Positions 52,362 to 63,960 of a DNA stretch of 64,000 nt are shown here, piece by piece. The DNA is from Ceratothoa steindachneri (Eukaryota; Arthropoda; Malacostraca; Isopoda; Cymothoidae), in assembly GCA_963969495.1 (NCBI GenBank), contig OZ018335.1:83930354-83994353 (forward strand), read 5' to 3'. The position numbers were made by a program, and so were the translations under genes. The notes under the pieces are model-generated. The model made no database searches. It was not told the origin of the DNA and saw nothing but the letters and a program-made list of their open reading frames with translations. Within the stretch, counting starts at the first letter, position 1. Each line of letters starts with the position of its first letter.

Positions 52362-55058
52362 TTATGTGTGGAATGGCACTTCGTCCCCGCCAGCCACTCG
52401 GTTGGCGGAGCTGGAAAATTTGGTGCGACAGTCAGCTCTTCTATTCTGGTTAATCATCTGGGTGATTTCATCACTCAGTTCCCGATTAACCAGATTCTGC
52501 ATTTTCCAGGGCCGTTCTTCTAGTACTTTGTTAATGGGAATTATCTCCGCCCCTCTGTGCAGATCTTCTTGCCGTCTTCTTTCTTGCCTGCGTGTACCCG
52601 TCAATAGGTACATGCATTTATTTTGCACTACTTGAAGTCGCCTCTTTTGTGTTTTTGAGACACATCAGAGAATGGAGGCGGGGTAAAGCAACATAGATCT
52701 TACAAGGGCATTGTAGATATTCATCTTGTTGCTTTCACGTAGATTTCTAAATGTATATTAAGTTCTACAGTGGCCGAGGCTCGAGAAATTCTTTCTTCGA
52801 CGTGCTTCTTGTACCCGGTAGAAGTAATTTTTATACCGAGTACATTGCATTCGTTGGTGTAGGGTTATCGCGTATCCCCCACACGCATGTCTGCCCTTAA
52901 GGTGCGTCCGATGGGGACCACCTTGAATTTCTCTTGGTTTGTTATTATCTTCCACTGAGCCTCGTAGTTGTTCAGGTTCGCGATTTCCATCGCTGTCATG
53001 CGAGCTTGCCACGGCGCACTCCTCCATGGAGATACGATTATCTGGCTGAAATCATCGGCGTACTGAATATTGAGGGAAGAGGGGTACACAGGGGGTGGGA
53101 CATCCGCGGTGTATATCGAGTAAAGGGTGGAAACAGACACCCCCCCTCCTGCAGGAGGCCCGCATTGAGCGGAAACTTTGGTCCGTCCTTGCACCCTAGA
53201 CTGACATACGCTGCTCTCTCCATGACATAGTCACAGAGAGTTCTTTCTAAGTTCTCATTAGACCCAGCCGTAAGATCTTATACTGCATGCCCCGCTGCGA
53301 CACCTTATCAAACGCCTTTGATACATCCCGACAAACAATATCCACATAACTCCTGTCTCGTTTGGCTTGGGAAAGCTTTTCCGTTATGACATTGATTGCC
53401 ATTTCCGTACTTCGCTTCTTTCTAAACCCGAATTGACATGGGTTGTAGAGGGAGTTTTCTTTCAGGTGAGACACCAGTCTTCCGTTGACGATCTTCTCAA
53501 AGAGTTTCCCACCAAATTCCAGGAGTAAAATTAAGCGTTAGCTCTCTCTCAACGTTGGGTCCTTTCCGTGCTTGGGCAAGAAGATCATCTTTGCCGTCTT
53601 GTGAGCATCTGGAAAGTACCCTGTATTCAGACTTGCGTTAAAAATACGTCTCATTCCTTCAATGATTTTGGCTGGTGCCTTTTTGAAGTTTACCTTCGTA
53701 AGCCCCGATTGGCCTGGGGCTTTTTGTCGGAATGAGCGGAGTGCGCCAATGATCTCTTCTTCGGTGATCTCGGCTTCTCCGTTACGCAGTCTATCCACCT
53801 GATGATGAGGATGCGTTCCGTGTATTTCCGTGTTAAGCTCGTCTACGATGTTGTTTTCGAACTCTATATCAAAATCTTCGTTTTCTTCTTCCGATATGCT
53901 GAAGATTTTTTCCCAATAACGCCGGAGTATTACTTCGATGTTTCTCTCTTCTGTTTCAATGGATCCATCTTCTTTTTCGATTTCCATTTTCTTCTTTTTT
54001 CCAGATTATCCTCTGAGACTTTTGACTTTCTTCCAAAAGTCCTTGGGAGATGCATCTTGATTGACGCTCTCAATCGTATCGTCGCATTGTCCCTGTTGTT
54101 GTTCGAGGATCAACTGGTTGAGCTCTTCCTTGATCTCTCTTCTTCGTTGTAGCGTGTTAACTGATGCATTTCTGATATTTAACTTGTACATGACTCTCAA
54201 TTCTCTGTAGAGTTCTTTCATCTACCCAGTCCACCTGTATGAGGAGATGGTTTTGTATTAGATTTGGGGATGCAAGCCCTATCTGCATTCATAAGATGTT
54301 CGTTGAGGTCGTCGAGTGCCTCGTCTATCTCCTCGAGAATTGCCTCGTCCAGATTTGAAGGGCGATAGGCCTTGAGGAGACCCGCGTACCGTGCCCTGTA
54401 GTCTTTTCTGACTGGAGCTGAGACTTGTATAGGGTTCCTGTTGATGGTAAGTAGGATCCTTTTATGATCACTACATGGTACCTGGACTGGTTTCATGTAG
54501 TAATTGAACGGCAGCTGACGATTAGCTAGACAAATGTCTGGCTTTGTGGCACTTCTTCCCCGAGTATAGGTTGGGAAGTCCGGGCCTATTCTATGGACCA
54601 TATTTTGGTCCATTGAAGGTCCTGTACCCAGACTCCTACCATATGGCATTAAGATCCCCCAATAATATGGTGGGGGTCCTTTTGCCAAATAGGCCAGAGA
54701 GAGAATGGATTGGCATATATTCTCGTCTCAGCGGCTGGTACCCGGTGGCGATGACCAGCTTTCCTATATCGAGTTCAACCTCTATTGCAAAATAGGATTC
54801 TTCCAACTTTCTTATTGGATTATACTTGATCCCTCTTTTGATGGCGATGGCGGCACCGTCGTACCGCTCTTGAGGGTAATTCGTGATTAACACGTCGTAG
54901 TTCCAGATCTTCATTTCGGAGCTACGAGTGTTAATCCCACGTTCAGAAATCAAGATGACATCTGCATCAATCTCCCGGAACAAATTTACGTAGAGAGTTC
55001 TTTTCGCTGTCCAGCCGTTGGTGTTAATTTCCATGATTCTTAGTGAGTTCCGTTCCAT
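52362..55058 (-). pseudogene. J8 ORF2: APE endonuclease-reverse transcriptase
   Basis: Starts MERNSLRIMEINTNGWTAKR. APE: DVILISERGINTRSSEMKIW, YDGAAIAIKRGIKY, LLGDLNAIW, a frame break near 54640, then GRSATKPDICLANRQLPFNY and PCSDHKRILLT. Linker: NLDEAILEEIDEALDDLNEH. RT: EEIIGALRSFRQKAPGQSGL, KIIEGMRRIFNASLNTGYFP, KTAKMIFLPKHGKDP, CQFGFRKKRSTEMAINVI, CRDVSKAFDKVSQRGMQYKI. The catalytic YADD is intact at 53051-53062 (NIQYADDFSQII). The tail has LQVVQNKCMYLLTGTRRQ and ends GGDEVPFHT. Frame breaks near 54640, 54225, 53990, 53540, 53230 and 52860 separate otherwise well-kept domains. Confidence 0.86.
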
Positions 55059-55070
55059 TGTTAGATGTAT

Positions 55071-56306
55071 TTACCTGTGTTTCTTCTTCGTCTTTTTACT
55101 TTTCTTGGCCTGTGGGGCACGTCTGGAGTGCCCAGGTTTTAAGTTCTTCGCGAAAGGACTAGGAGTCTTTGACCGACTCTTCGTCGCTCTTGTGCGAGTG
55201 CATGGGCCCTCGTCACTATCCGAAGATGTGGATTCTACTTCCTCTTGGTCATTTGTCTCGTCCTCTTCTTCAGATTCCTCCGATGAGTGAGACTCTATGA
55301 CCTCTTTCAATCCAGTGGCTTTTTCTTTGTTATTCCCAATAACGCTATCCTTGAATGCCCTAGAGCACTCCGGGTCATCAGGCACGATGATGGATGGCAA
55401 GTTATTGGCTTTTAGAAGCGTGTGTAAAACCTGGCTATAGCATCCAGGTTTTACCGCGTTAGCAACGTTTGCAGGAGTGATGCAGATTAGGATTTTGGTA
55501 CTTAAGTCGTTGTTGAAGATCATCGGTGAGGGAGTTGATGCTATCCCTTCACTTTTCTTCACCGTGTTCGCGTATGTTGTGGTGTTCCTCTTTTCTTTTT
55601 CTTCCATTTTCTTTATGATGTCTTTCCTCTTTGGGCAGTTAAGGGACATCGTTCGATGGGGTCCCTTGCAGTTCATGCCCATTTTCGTGATGCTTTTGCA
55701 TGAGTCATATCTATGACCCTGTGTGGCGCATTCGCGGCACCAGATCGTTTCTTTTTGGGAGCAGTTGGCGGTGGTATGCTGTTCCAGAGCATAACACACG
55801 AAGCACATCTGGATGCTGTGATATTTCTCATGCTCGATGTTGCTGCCTAGGATTCTCATATTGTAAATGAGGAGTTCTTCCGTTGCGGCCTTGTGGGCAC
55901 TTTCGGTGGTCTGGAAAGTCACCTTAAAGACGTGGGTGTGATCACGGAATTTGTTCACTTCCCTTATCTTTGCCCATGTGTGATTATTTTCTATTTCCTG
56001 TTTCAGATCTGCGGGGGAGTTGTCACCCACCCAACACTCCTGTTTGCAGAGATCGCTGGTGGGGTTTTAGCTTCTAAGTTCATTTCCCTTAGTACTTCGG
56101 CCCCTTCATCAGATAGGAGCCGGTCTATGTCCCTAATCTCACCGCACATAGCGATAAAACCATTTGGAATTTCAATGAGCTTGATGAGTGCGATCCTTAA
56201 ATTGAAAAATAATGATTTGCACATGGTTTTCTTCTCGGGGGGTCTTTTTTCGGCTTATGGTCTGTAGGCGGACCCTCTTAGGGAGGGCCTTCATCGTCGT
56301 GGGCAT
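55071..56306 (-). pseudogene. J8 ORF1: gag-like protein, 319-codon open part
   Basis: The start is placed at ATG 56306 (MPTTMKALPKRVRLQTISRK). Two single-base shifts (near 56200 and 56045) join it to IEIPNGFIAMCGEIRDIDRL and then to the long open frame 56030-55071. In that frame: RRM-like strands HVFKVTFQTTESAHKAATEE (residues 33-52); knuckle 1 C76-C79-H85-C90; knuckle 2 C98-C101-H106-C111; knuckle 3 with only C121-H125-C132, because its first Cys is Gly118. Then TTTYANTVKK, a conserved block STKILICITPANVANAVKPG, a Glu/Ser-rich acidic stretch (residues ~240-275) and a basic tail. The family role is binding LINE RNA. It is the best preserved ORF1 here. Confidence 0.82.
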
Positions 56307-56624
56307 CTTCTTTCTTGCGTTCTTTTCTTCTTCTGCAAAAAAATGTGTAGTTATTTTTGTTATGGGTGAAAAAAGTGATGTCAGAAGTGACGAAGGAGGT
56401 AGAGTCAAGGGTTGGACTTGAATACGATATGAGAAGAGTGCTCTCGTCCAGTTTCCTGTTGTTTTCCCACTCGGATGGTGCCGGGATGATGGGTGATGAT
56501 GGATGAGGGATGGTTCTCGGGTAGGGAACTCAGAGGATTGAGCTTAGTTGACTTAATGCATAGCGGCCAAATCAACGACCGCTAAGTTTGTGCCACCCCC
56601 TCACGAGTACGTACGCCAAAACTG

Positions 56625-56790
56625 CATTGAACTAAATAGAGACGGCAGTATTTCCCTATATGATTTTTCCCCCAGATTCGAGAAAATTTCTGACTTGTGC
56701 TTCTGCTGTGGGATAGGCCTCAAACCAGTTTCCACGCAAGCCCTTAATTATTTCAGTCCAAGCGGCCGACATAGTTAAGACGAAATTAAT
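56625..56790 (-). repeat. 5' module of LINE J8
   Basis: Plus-strand blocks AAATAGAGACGGCAGTATTT, TTTCTGACTTGTGCTTC and TGCTGTGGGATAGGCCTCAA line up with 9285-9475 and 14775-14960. It lies about 320-485 bp upstream of the J8 ORF1 start. The small plus-strand ORF here (56590-56778) is antisense to it. Confidence 0.55.
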
Positions 56791-56800
56791 GAAGGGCAGT

Positions 56801-57359
56801 CTTTCGAGCAGGTTCCCACGCAGGTATTTATGCCATCATTTTACCTTATCACTCGCAGCAAAAAGATTGTATGAAAATCTTTGCCTTTCAACTGGGATCC
56901 TAATGACTCCCAGGACAGTCGCATTCTTAGATGGTGAGGCTAAAAAAGTCTTCAGTTTTCTTATCAAGCGTGAGATTACAACGCTCTTCAAAAGGGAGTA
57001 AGGCAATGCTACTCAGTCGAATATTCGCCCAGCAAGAAAAACCGGCCCTCAACACCCAAGGTACTAGCTGGAATCGAACATTAAAGTTGTTTTAATAATT
57101 CAACTTACCCGATTAGCTCTTTTCCCTTGACATTTAGCTTGAGCGAGGAGGATTAAATATCCCATAAAAACCTTTTTCATTTCCAAAGAGTGAATATACC
57201 ATTAGTGTTGTAATGTGACGGGCGCGGTTAAGGAGGTAAAGTCGCAGGCAAGCTAATAGCCTACTCCAGTCTTTTTAACTGATTGCAAGCTAAAGTTCTG
57301 TTATCTCGGAAGAATAAGTAAATCCTGCAAGTAAGTTGGTGATCACATTCCCTAAAGGA
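56801..57359. other. Unassigned stretch
   Basis: Between the 5' ends of the divergent LINEs J8 (minus) and J9 (plus). No module, gene or simple repeat was recognised. Confidence 0.35.
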
Positions 57360-58123
57360 GGCCTATGGGGTCGGCTTCAAAGGAAAACAAAAGGGGCCCC
57401 CTACGCTCCCTAAGAGAGAACCAAACCGACGAGGGTGCCTGTCATGCAGTCACTCTTTGGAGTCCTAAATATTTAGCTACTACGGCTAATTGAAATGCCA
57501 TCTGGGTACGCAGCCATCTGCCATAACATGGAAGACGTAGAAAGGTTGTCTCAGAAGAAACGAAGAAAGAACTTAACAAGATCTATCTGGAAGCCACAAT
57601 TCTATATGTACAAGATATTGGTTCAACGAACTATAATAATGCGACGACTAGACCCATTCTTTACTGACAACTCCACTGAGAAAATAAAATAAGAATTAAG
57701 TGCCAATCATAAATGGGCAAAAATGACAAGAGTAGAAAAAATCCTGCAATGCCCAAAACATAGTAAAAGTAGTGTTCAACAACATCAAATAGCCCCAATA
57801 GCTATCAACGAAGGACTGAGAGCGTTCTACCTTAGGGTTTCACCCGATCAAATTGAGGGAGAATAATTTATCTCGATCAACTGCTGCTTTAAGTGTTTAC
57901 GCAGTCGAAAAAAAAACACGAGAGACTGCCCCATGACAAGTATCGCCTGTTCTCACTGCTCCAGACTCGGGCACGAGTATAAAGAATGTAGAGCAGAAAA
58001 AACACAATGCATAAACTGCAAGGGAAAACACAAAGCTATGGCCATCAGCGATACTTCAGGGACAAAGCAATACATGAGAAAAAGACAAAACTGAAAAAAG
58101 AAAGGGAGGCAAAGTCAAGGACA

Positions 58124-59065
58124 TACGAGGGGTTTTGTCAATAAGTTTTGCGAATCGGTAGAGGAAAACAGAGGAAGGGGGATGGCTGTCTGTGGGAGTG
58201 TTAGGACAAGTTGTGACAAGTCAGGACCTTCAGCCGCAAGCTCTTGCCTCGTGTATTTAAGAAGCAGTAGCTGATCGCAAATCGTCAGTCATAAATTTTT
58301 CAACAATGGAGAAGGTTGAGGACCGCGCACTGATCAAAGTTTTACCCAAGAAAGGCAAGAATGCAAAAGAGATCTATGAACGCATGGTTGCAGTGTACAC
58401 TAGCACCGCCCCTTCCTATGCACCTATTTCTCGCCGGAATAGGGAGTTCTGCCATGGTCGTGAGTCCCTTGAAGATGACACCCGTCCAGGACGCCCGTCA
58501 GACGTGACCAACGAGGACAATGTGGCCCGTGTGGAGAGGATGATCCTCGGAAATCGACGGGTGAAAGTTGGAAAAAATCAAGCGAGAACTTGGAATATCA
58601 CATGGAAGTGTTATCAATATCATCCACGACAATTTGGTCATGATCAAGGTCTCTGCCCGTTGGTTCCCTATAAACCTCACGCCCCACGATCGACTTCAAC
58701 CTCCTCAAAGTCCACAAGGCCAGAGTTGCACAAGCTGCCCTGCGTGACTGCAGATTCAAGGAGCTCAACCATCACCCCCCCTATAGTCTAGATCTGGCCC
58801 CTAGCGACTACTTTTTATTCCGCCAGCTCAAGGCTGCACTGCTTGGACGCCGGTTTGGGGACGATAAAGATGTCCAGCTCGCCGTTCAGGAGGGAATTAA
58901 ACAGCAGTCGGGAGATATCTGGTTGTCTGGAATTCGAAGCCTTAGGGACAAGTGGCGCAAGTGCATTGAAGTCGAGGGTGGTTATATTAAAAAATAATAA
59001 AACAATTTTTCTCATATCTCGTTTCCTTATATCCAAATTGCAAAACTTATTGACCACCCCTCGTA
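58124..59065 (+). mobile_element. mariner A2, internally deleted, inserted in J9 ORF1
   Basis: 942 bp with both inverted ends (TACGAGGGGTTTTGTCAATA on the left; GACCACCCCTCGTA on the right) and TA at each side. Relative to A1 it lacks about 360 bp (equivalent to 7823-8184). Confidence 0.88.
58306..58996 (+). pseudogene. mariner A2 transposase, catalytic core deleted
   Basis: Starts MEKVEDRALIKVLPKKGKNA and is open through the DNA-binding half: KEIYERMVAVYTSTAPSYAP, DTRPGRPSDVTNEDNVARVE, RMILGNRRVKVGKNQAR. A shift then leads to ITWKCYQYHPRQFGHD..., the wrong frame of the GSVINIIHDNF region. The deletion removes the segments with the first (TDDETW) and second (HDN) catalytic Asp. The third (SDYFLFRQLKAALLG) is kept near 58805. 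It could at most encode a truncated DNA-binding peptide. Confidence 0.85.
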
Positions 59066-59880
59066 CCTAGAGACAGCGACGACGCAAAGAAAATTTGAAA
59101 CCAAAGCAATAACTCTACATAAATTATCACTAAGATCATGTTTGCATATCTGGAAAACCTAGGGCTCTTCCCGGAACGTTTGCGGAAGAATTAAACCGAC
59201 TTCTGCAGATTAACGGGGTGAGAAAGAAACTATGGTTTCCACCGAATCCAGCGTTGAAATAAATATTGAAAATATAATTTATTGATAACCGAAAGGAAAA
59301 TATTGCGAAAGAAATAACAGAAAAAGAAGTGGAAGCACCAAAAGAAGATGAACAACAATCGAATATATCTAAAAGGAAGAATCCCAAAAATTCGAAGGAA
59401 AAAAGGAAAAAAGAAAAATAGATAAAGAAAACTATCGAAACAGAAGAAGAAACCACTACTACTGAGGATGAGGTCGAGGTAGAAGAAATAACGTAATACA
59501 AAAGTTCAAACAAAAAGGTTCGACATAGACAAAAAGCAAAAGAAGATTGTGAATGACAGGAAACACCGGAAGAGGAGGAAACAACCGAAGAAGCGGTACA
59601 AGAGCGCCCAAAGTTACAGGTGATGCCCCTCACGGAGGAGAAGTTCATCCTGAAGGAAAGATGCTTCTACGACGCATCTAGACTCAGCATTGGATATGAA
59701 AGAACGCTGGCGGACAACACGCTTTACATCATGGATTCGTACTTCCGTGTGGTGAGTAAGAACTCTTTTAAAACGGTTAACCGGACAAAGAAAAATGTTA
59801 TTGAGTCAATTAAACTACCTCCAAAAGTAATAGAAGTGAAAGCAAATGTTAAAAATTAATAGATATGGTGTAAAAAAATA

Positions 59881-62150
59881 GATGCATTTAAAATGATCAA
59901 GTAAACAAATTAATAATTTGAGTAAGTGCATACCTAAAATAATAACTGAATAAACAAATAACTACTAAATAAATAAATTTACAATTAATAACTAAGCACA
60001 TAACCAAAAGTAACTAAACAATACAAATCGAAATTTTAAATACTGACCAAACCATGATAAGTAAAAGTAATTTGATAGAATAATATACATAATATTGTAA
60101 AATAACAGAAAAATGGAAGAAAGTAATTACGAATAAAATATAGTAATAAATCTGCGGTTTTAATTTAAGCAGAAATCCTAATTGGAACAGTAATAAAAGG
60201 TTTTTGAAAACCGATAAAAACTACAAGTATGCGATTAGTGAAAATTGCTAACAGAGATCATATTATTTAGTAAAAAAAATTTTTATTTCGACAGTTCTCC
60301 GGCGCTCTTCCCCTGAAAAACACTATGGCTAACATCAAAAGGCTTCAAAATTCTATCCCTAATACTAGACTCAATAGTTTGATAATAACGACAGGTTAGA
60401 AAATCAGTCCCCAAAATTTTACGATTAGTCTTTATATGTTTTTATTTTAATTGGAATCAAACTTTACATTATGAACTCTATTGGAACAATTCCGTCGTTA
60501 GTTGATTTTGTAAAAATGACACAAGAGAGTTTTGTGCGTTCGCTATCTAATTTTAAAAGATGAAATGGAGATACTTATTTGGGACATAGCGCCTTGAATA
60601 TTTCCCTTTTCTCTATATGATATTTTAAATATTGTTATCAATTTCATAATTATTTGCCGATGTATTTTCAGATTGATTTAAGCATCTACTTGCTTTTCAG
60701 CAACGAAAAATCATATAAAAAGATTCAAAACCGTCATCAAAGACTATGATGAAATGTGACTACAACTCCAACTCTTCTAGGTTAATCATGTTCAATAACC
60801 TTCAAAATTTAACTTTTGATCACATTTGTTCAGTTAAGGAAGCACTTCTATACAGTGGTGTTTTGAAGGCGTACATTATAGTATTATACCCTGGAGATTA
60901 AGTAAACCGTAATTTTATTATGTTACATTAATTTTTTAAACACTATTTATGGGCAATATTTCTTTAAACTTATTCACTTAGCCTTTAAACCAACTGTTCC
61001 AAAGTTCTACCCTGGACCTTAAACCTGCATTTCAGGTATCATTTGCCATATTTTCTCTTAAGGGTCGACAATGATAAAATATAAAACATTCTCTTTATTA
61101 TGTATATAATTTAAAATAATCAGTTGATACTTCAAGAATAATTTCACACATTCCAAAATTATTATGAGATCTGCTATTACTTTGGATATTTCATAGTAAT
61201 TCCGGCACTAAGATAATTGTCACTGAGGTAAATTGTTCATGAGAAAACTGCCAATATGGATAATCTACCCGCGTGAGTATTCTCAGTTTAGAAAATGCCC
61301 AAGGTAAAATCTGCCATGTATAAACTTGCCAATAATTGGCAACAGGCAAGACCAAAATTAAAGTTTTAATAATAAGTTAAGACGTGGAAATAAAACTATG
61401 CTATAAATAATAGGTGAAGATGGTTATAAATTACTCAGTGACCAATCAACACCAAAAAAACTAACTCAACTTGAAAGAAAGGATTCGTAATAAATTATTC
61501 CCCCCAATTTTTTTAACAGCGAGGTTTTATTTATTATTCTAGGATCGTTTTACAAGTAAAATTTTTTTCTAAACAGTGAATTTCCGTATAAAGATTTCTG
61601 CATGGAAATTCTCTCATATGTAACTTTTTTCTTGGGCATTTTTCTCATAAGGGATAGTTTCCACATTTGCACTTTACCAAGTCACAATTTTTCCATTGGA
61701 AATAATTATCTAACTATAATAGTAAACAACACAATGTCTTGTCAATTATTTCCGTCAATTACTTCACTAGATATTTATTTTACTATATTTATTGAATAAA
61801 AATGCTTACATGTACAATTAACTCTACCCCACTCACTGCACAATTCTCTCATCTCTGATAATCATCTCAAGAATTGAGAAAGAAGAAAAAGATCATGGGC
61901 ATCCGTTGAGCAGGTCGCGCGAGCTATCCAGACTCTCTCTTTACTCGCTCGCTTGCCTTAGCCCCAAGCGACTTTAAATGACGTGTACTCCTTCCATCGC
62001 CAAATGTAGTCCTTCGTCAGAATCAAATTCTAATGTTTCTCTAACAATTACATAGTACTTCCATCTGTATAGGAGAGAAAATTCACTAAACTTTAATTAT
62101 ATCTAAATGACCTAGAATTAGTATATTCAGTTTTGAAAGAAAGATATTGT
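59881..62150. other. Unassigned AT-rich stretch
   Basis: No coding family, RNA gene or repeat was recognised on either strand. The ORF at 61602-61799 is hydrophobic but short and isolated. Confidence 0.4.
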
Positions 62151-62154
62151 AACG

Positions 62155-62720
<566 letters not shown>

Positions 62721-63574
62721 TGCTTCACGAGGCAACCGTCTTCACAATGATAAAAATTCATTTGATTTATACACACTGGAATACTGCAAGCAGATGGATG
62801 AGCTAAGATGAAGCGCTACTTGTCGGCATCGGTGGAGACCTAACCCAGCAGAAGATTGCTCTCTCTCAACATACGAACTCAGCGCCTATCATCGCAGTTT
62901 AAAAGCAGAGTGCTAGATCAAGATGAAACAACGGACGAACACACGCCGTTGGTTGGATATACGGTCCCCCAAAATTTTTACACACTTGGCAGTACATGGT
63001 TTAAGCAAAGAACCGCAATATGGTTGCCACTTTATAAAATCAGGTTTTGCGACCAAGTATAAAAAATGAAATAAAAAAGTAGATTTATTGTTTTGGTGCC
63101 TGTGCGCAATTCTGTAAACGTTAACACTAATAAATTAGTGGTACACACACATACGCACTCGAATTTTCTTCGCAATAAAGAGTTGCAGGCCCCACTTCTG
63201 AACGCTCCAAAGAACCGCTAACTACGGTGCGTAATTATGGATATTTAAATAAAATTTTGTAAGATACCAAAAATGTAAAGAATCCAAACTCAAGATAATG
63301 ATGTACTTGAAAATATGAGTTTACCTCTCATTTTTTTATTCTAGAACCGGTTTCATTGTAAAATAGGGTGAATTCAAATAATTTTGTACACACCATTTGA
63401 AACAACTGTGAAACAACTTTATATAGCATGTATTGCAATCGTTGCAAATATGTATATTGGTGTCAAAGCAATGTAAATGGGTAGTATTATAGATGAAACA
63501 AACTGTGTACCCAGAGTCGATGTATGTTAGTTTTTCTTTTATATCACTGCATGGGTCGAGGGCAGCTTTGTAGC
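62721..63574. other. Spacer with dispersed repeat copy 2
   Basis: Within it, 63060-63255 matches the repeat at 25041-25345 (GTGGTACACACACATACGCA, CGCAATAAAGAGTTGCAGG, GAACGCTCCAAAGAAC). No coding sequence was recognised in the remainder. Confidence 0.45.
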
Positions 63575-63960
63575 AAAGCCCGAATTGCAAGTTGAAGTAG
63601 GCTCAAAGAGGCAACTTACATATGAGGACCCTGTTGTACCTATGTAATCCTGAAATTGAGAGGACATATTAAATACTGTAATGGTATGCGTTGTAGTAGT
63701 AATAAAATAATGTAGAATAGAGCGAAACACACCCACACATATAAATATATAATGTCAAATCACAATTGTAGATGTGTACTGATGCCTGATTTGCAAGGTG
63801 AAGTAGGATTAACGAAGAATCTAACAAATGAGCACCCTGTTGGAGTGATGATGTCTTGAAATTAGGAACACATAATAACTACTGAAATAACATGGCATGT
63901 AGTAGCAATGAACCAATGTAGAAAACAGCGAAATGCCTATATTACAATTATACATGTATT
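63575..63960 (+). repeat. ~200-bp repeat, units 3 and 4
   Basis: Unit 3 near 63578 (CGAATTGCAAGTTGAAGTAG, CCCTGTTGTACC, TGTAGTAGTAATAAAATAAT, GAGCGAAACACACCC), unit 4 near 63788 (GATTTGCAAGGTGAAGTAGG, CCCTGTTGGAG, TGTAGTAGCAATGAACCAAT, ACAGCGAAATG). The spacing is about 205 bp. The (TA)n slot holds only a short ATATAAATATAT in unit 3. Confidence 0.8.

Larger units (their letters stand above)
51886..56800 (-). mobile_element. LINE J8 (J3-like subfamily), nearly full length
   Basis: Minus strand, about 4.9 kb: 5' UTR with the shared module (56625-56790), ORF1 56306-55071, a 12-bp gap, ORF2 55058-52362, and a 3' UTR to about 51886 containing GTGTGGTAGGGTGCAAAGAGA. It is the least decayed J-type copy. 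Confidence 0.85.
57390..59859 (+). pseudogene. J9 ORF1 remnant, interrupted
   Basis: N-terminus: MQSLFGVLNI, IEMPSGYAAICHNMEDVERL (compare LLDGPSGYVAICEKEQNI in J6). Knuckles at 57890-58040: CCFKCLRSRKKNTRDC, CSHCSRLGHEYKEC, CINCKGKHKAMAIS. Then KKEREAKSRTY up to mariner A2. After it: LETATTQRKFETKA, FAYLENLGLFPERLRKN and LWFPPNPA (matching LTNPGCFSTELN and WRNFGSK in J6), a Lys/Glu-rich region and the closing block LTEEKFILKERCFYDASRLS to 59859. The order matches J6 ORF1 throughout. Stops and shifts are frequent. Confidence 0.75.
57360..59880 (+). mobile_element. LINE J9, ORF1-only copy carrying mariner A2
   Basis: Plus-strand J-type LINE with ORF1 from its N-terminus to its C-terminal block, split by mariner A2 (58124-59065). 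It stops soon after ORF1 in A-rich DNA. No ORF2 follows. Either 3' deletion or a different end-point is possible. Confidence 0.72.
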
